A stretch of 5,301 nucleotides of DNA from positions 1-5,301 of the forward strand of contig JAABPS010000213.1 in the NCBI GenBank assembly GCA_011391835.1. Reading direction: 5' to 3'. A program made the translations under genes and the position numbers. The notes under the pieces are model-generated. The model did not search any database, was not told the origin of the DNA, and saw only the letters and a program-made list of their open reading frames with translations. Source of the stretch: Desulfobacteraceae bacterium. GTDB taxonomy: Bacteria; Desulfobacterota; Desulfobacteria; Desulfobacterales; JAABPS01. Of the stretch, positions 4,488 through 5,301 are shown in pieces (positions within the stretch are counted from its first letter, which is position 1; the number at the start of each line of letters is the position of its first letter).

Positions 4488-5024
4488 ATGCAGTTTTTCA
4501 AGAAAATAAAACCGGTTACTAAAAGTCCACCGCGGGTCAACCTGTTTGAAATGATCTGGTCGTGGATCGGAGCTTTTTTAGGCATTGCCGCAGTTGCATA
4601 TATACATTTCAACCTTTTTCTTGAAGCAGACATGGTAATGATTATCGGCTCCTTTGGCGCATCAGCGGTTTTAGTTTATGGCGCTATTCGCAGCCCGTTG
4701 GCACAACCGCGGAATTTTGTTGGCGGGCATGTTATCTCGGCTTTTGTTGGAGTGACTGTTTTTAAATTGTTCTCAGATCAGATGTGGCTTGCAGCATCCA
4801 TAGCCGTTGCCACAGCAATATTCGTCATGCATGCAACCAAGACACTCCATCCGCCAGGCGGCGCTACTGCGCTGATCGCAATTATCGGCAGTGAACAAAT
4901 CCACAGCCTTGGATATATGTATGTGATATTACCTGCTGGAGCCGGTTCGATGATTATGTTGATCATTGCGTTATTTATCAATAATATTCCCAAAAGTCGG
5001 CGCTATCCAGAATATTGGATATAA
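4488..5024 (+). CDS. HPP-family integral membrane protein (178 aa)
   Basis: A polytopic membrane protein with hydrophobic segments near 24-42, 47-66, 80-97, 100-115 and 142-166. It carries the family signature HPPGGA (121-126, in TKTLHPPGGATAL) and the conserved loop SPLAQPRNFVGGH (69-81). HPP proteins of cyanobacteria and chloroplasts have been reported to transport nitrite. Whether that holds for this bacterial branch is unknown. The ATG at 4488 is the first in-frame start after a TAA at 4473. An ATG at 4481 is out of frame and would give only a 13-residue peptide. No clear Shine-Dalgarno is present, so translation may be coupled to the CBS gene ending 15 nt upstream. The C-terminus (PKSRRYPEYWI) is short and cytoplasm-like. 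Length is normal for stand-alone family members. Confidence 0.9.
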   Translation: MQFFKKIKPVTKSPPRVNLFEMIWSWIGAFLGIAAVAYIHFNLFLEADMVMIIGSFGASAVLVYGAIRSPLAQPRNFVGGHVISAFVGVTVFKLFSDQMWLAASIAVATAIFVMHATKTLHPPGGATALIAIIGSEQIHSLGYMYVILPAGAGSMIMLIIALFINNIPKSRRYPEYWI

Positions 5025-5061
5025 ATAGTTCTTTGGATGACCAATATACTTGAGGTGAAGA

Positions 5062-5301
5062 ATGAGAATACACTTTATTCAGCATGTGCCGTTTGAAGGC
5101 CCAGCATCGATAATGCAATGGGCTAAGACTCGAAAGCATCTCACCACTTTTACTCACCTTTATAAGAACCAAGCTTTCCCAGATGATAAAGACTACGACT
5201 GGTTAATCATTATGGGAGGCCCCATGAATATTTATGAAGAAGAAAAATATGTATGGTTGAAAAAGGAAAAAGCCTTTATAAAACAATCGATAAATGCCGG
5301 C
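5062..5301 (+). CDS. Class I glutamine amidotransferase-like protein, N-terminal part cut by window edge
   Basis: Eighty residues are visible. The start MRIHFIQHVPFEGPASI and the stretch DWLIIMGGPMNIYEEEKYVWL (in pieces over 46-65) match the N-terminal part of GMP-synthase-like class I amidotransferase proteins. MGGPMN (51-56) sits where the oxyanion-forming loop is found. The nucleophilic Cys and the His/Glu of the triad would lie beyond the right edge, so activity cannot be judged. GAGG (5052-5055) lies 6 nt ahead of the ATG. The gene begins 37 nt after the HPP stop codon with no terminator between them, so it may belong to the same operon. Stand-alone members of this group act on varied or unknown substrates; a role in GMP synthesis should not be assumed. 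Confidence 0.85.
   Translation, partial: MRIHFIQHVPFEGPASIMQWAKTRKHLTTFTHLYKNQAFPDDKDYDWLIIMGGPMNIYEEEKYVWLKKEKAFIKQSINAG

Noticed and set aside
4978..5172. Minus-strand open frame of 64 codons spanning the HPP end and amidotransferase start
   Set aside because: It overlaps two better-supported plus-strand genes and resembles no protein I know.

Overview
This is an AT-rich bacterial window holding the edges or whole of eight protein genes and no RNA genes, insertion sequences or CRISPR array. The gene mix suggests an anaerobic or facultative Gram-negative bacterium, most likely Desulfobacterota (delta-proteobacteria): an exported metallophosphoesterase, a membrane polyferredoxin of the NapH/YccM type, a CBS-HPP pair, a CspA-type protein and a lysine/arginine-rich MAKSNYQF protein. 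That placement is inference from gene content and base composition; no marker gene is present.

Left block, minus strand (1-985). Reading leftward there is a 66-residue cold-shock protein (832-632) with its own promoter, about 118 nt of leader and a strong intrinsic terminator (612-577). A 50-residue highly charged protein (478-326) follows, then a CvfB/YitL-like S1-domain protein (286 to the window edge, cut off) that seems to lack the first two S1 repeats of its family. In the csp leader an 11-bp helix can form between 883-873 and 845-835. It would bury the Shine-Dalgarno sequence, so it is a candidate temperature-responsive switch.

Intergenic block (986-1456). No gene is seen. The right part (about 1290-1360) is a GC-rich island in AT-rich DNA. 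It can fold in two mutually exclusive ways and would sit in the leader of the next gene.

Middle block. A secreted purple-acid-phosphatase-like metallophosphoesterase (1457-2677, plus) meets the NapH/YccM-like polyferredoxin (3718-2678, minus) stop codon to stop codon with no base between them.

Right block. A perfect ATTGAC-N4-GTCAAT box (3773-3788) lies between the polyferredoxin and a divergent set of plus-strand genes: a two-CBS-domain protein (3855-4472), an HPP-family membrane protein (4488-5024) and the start of a class I glutamine amidotransferase-like protein (5062 to the edge). Some HPP proteins of cyanobacteria and chloroplasts are reported nitrite transporters, and NapH-type proteins pass electrons from quinols. 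The shared CRP/FNR-type box therefore suggests an anaerobically or nitrosatively controlled redox/transport module with nucleotide-sensing CBS regulation. The domains are read directly; the joint function is inference.
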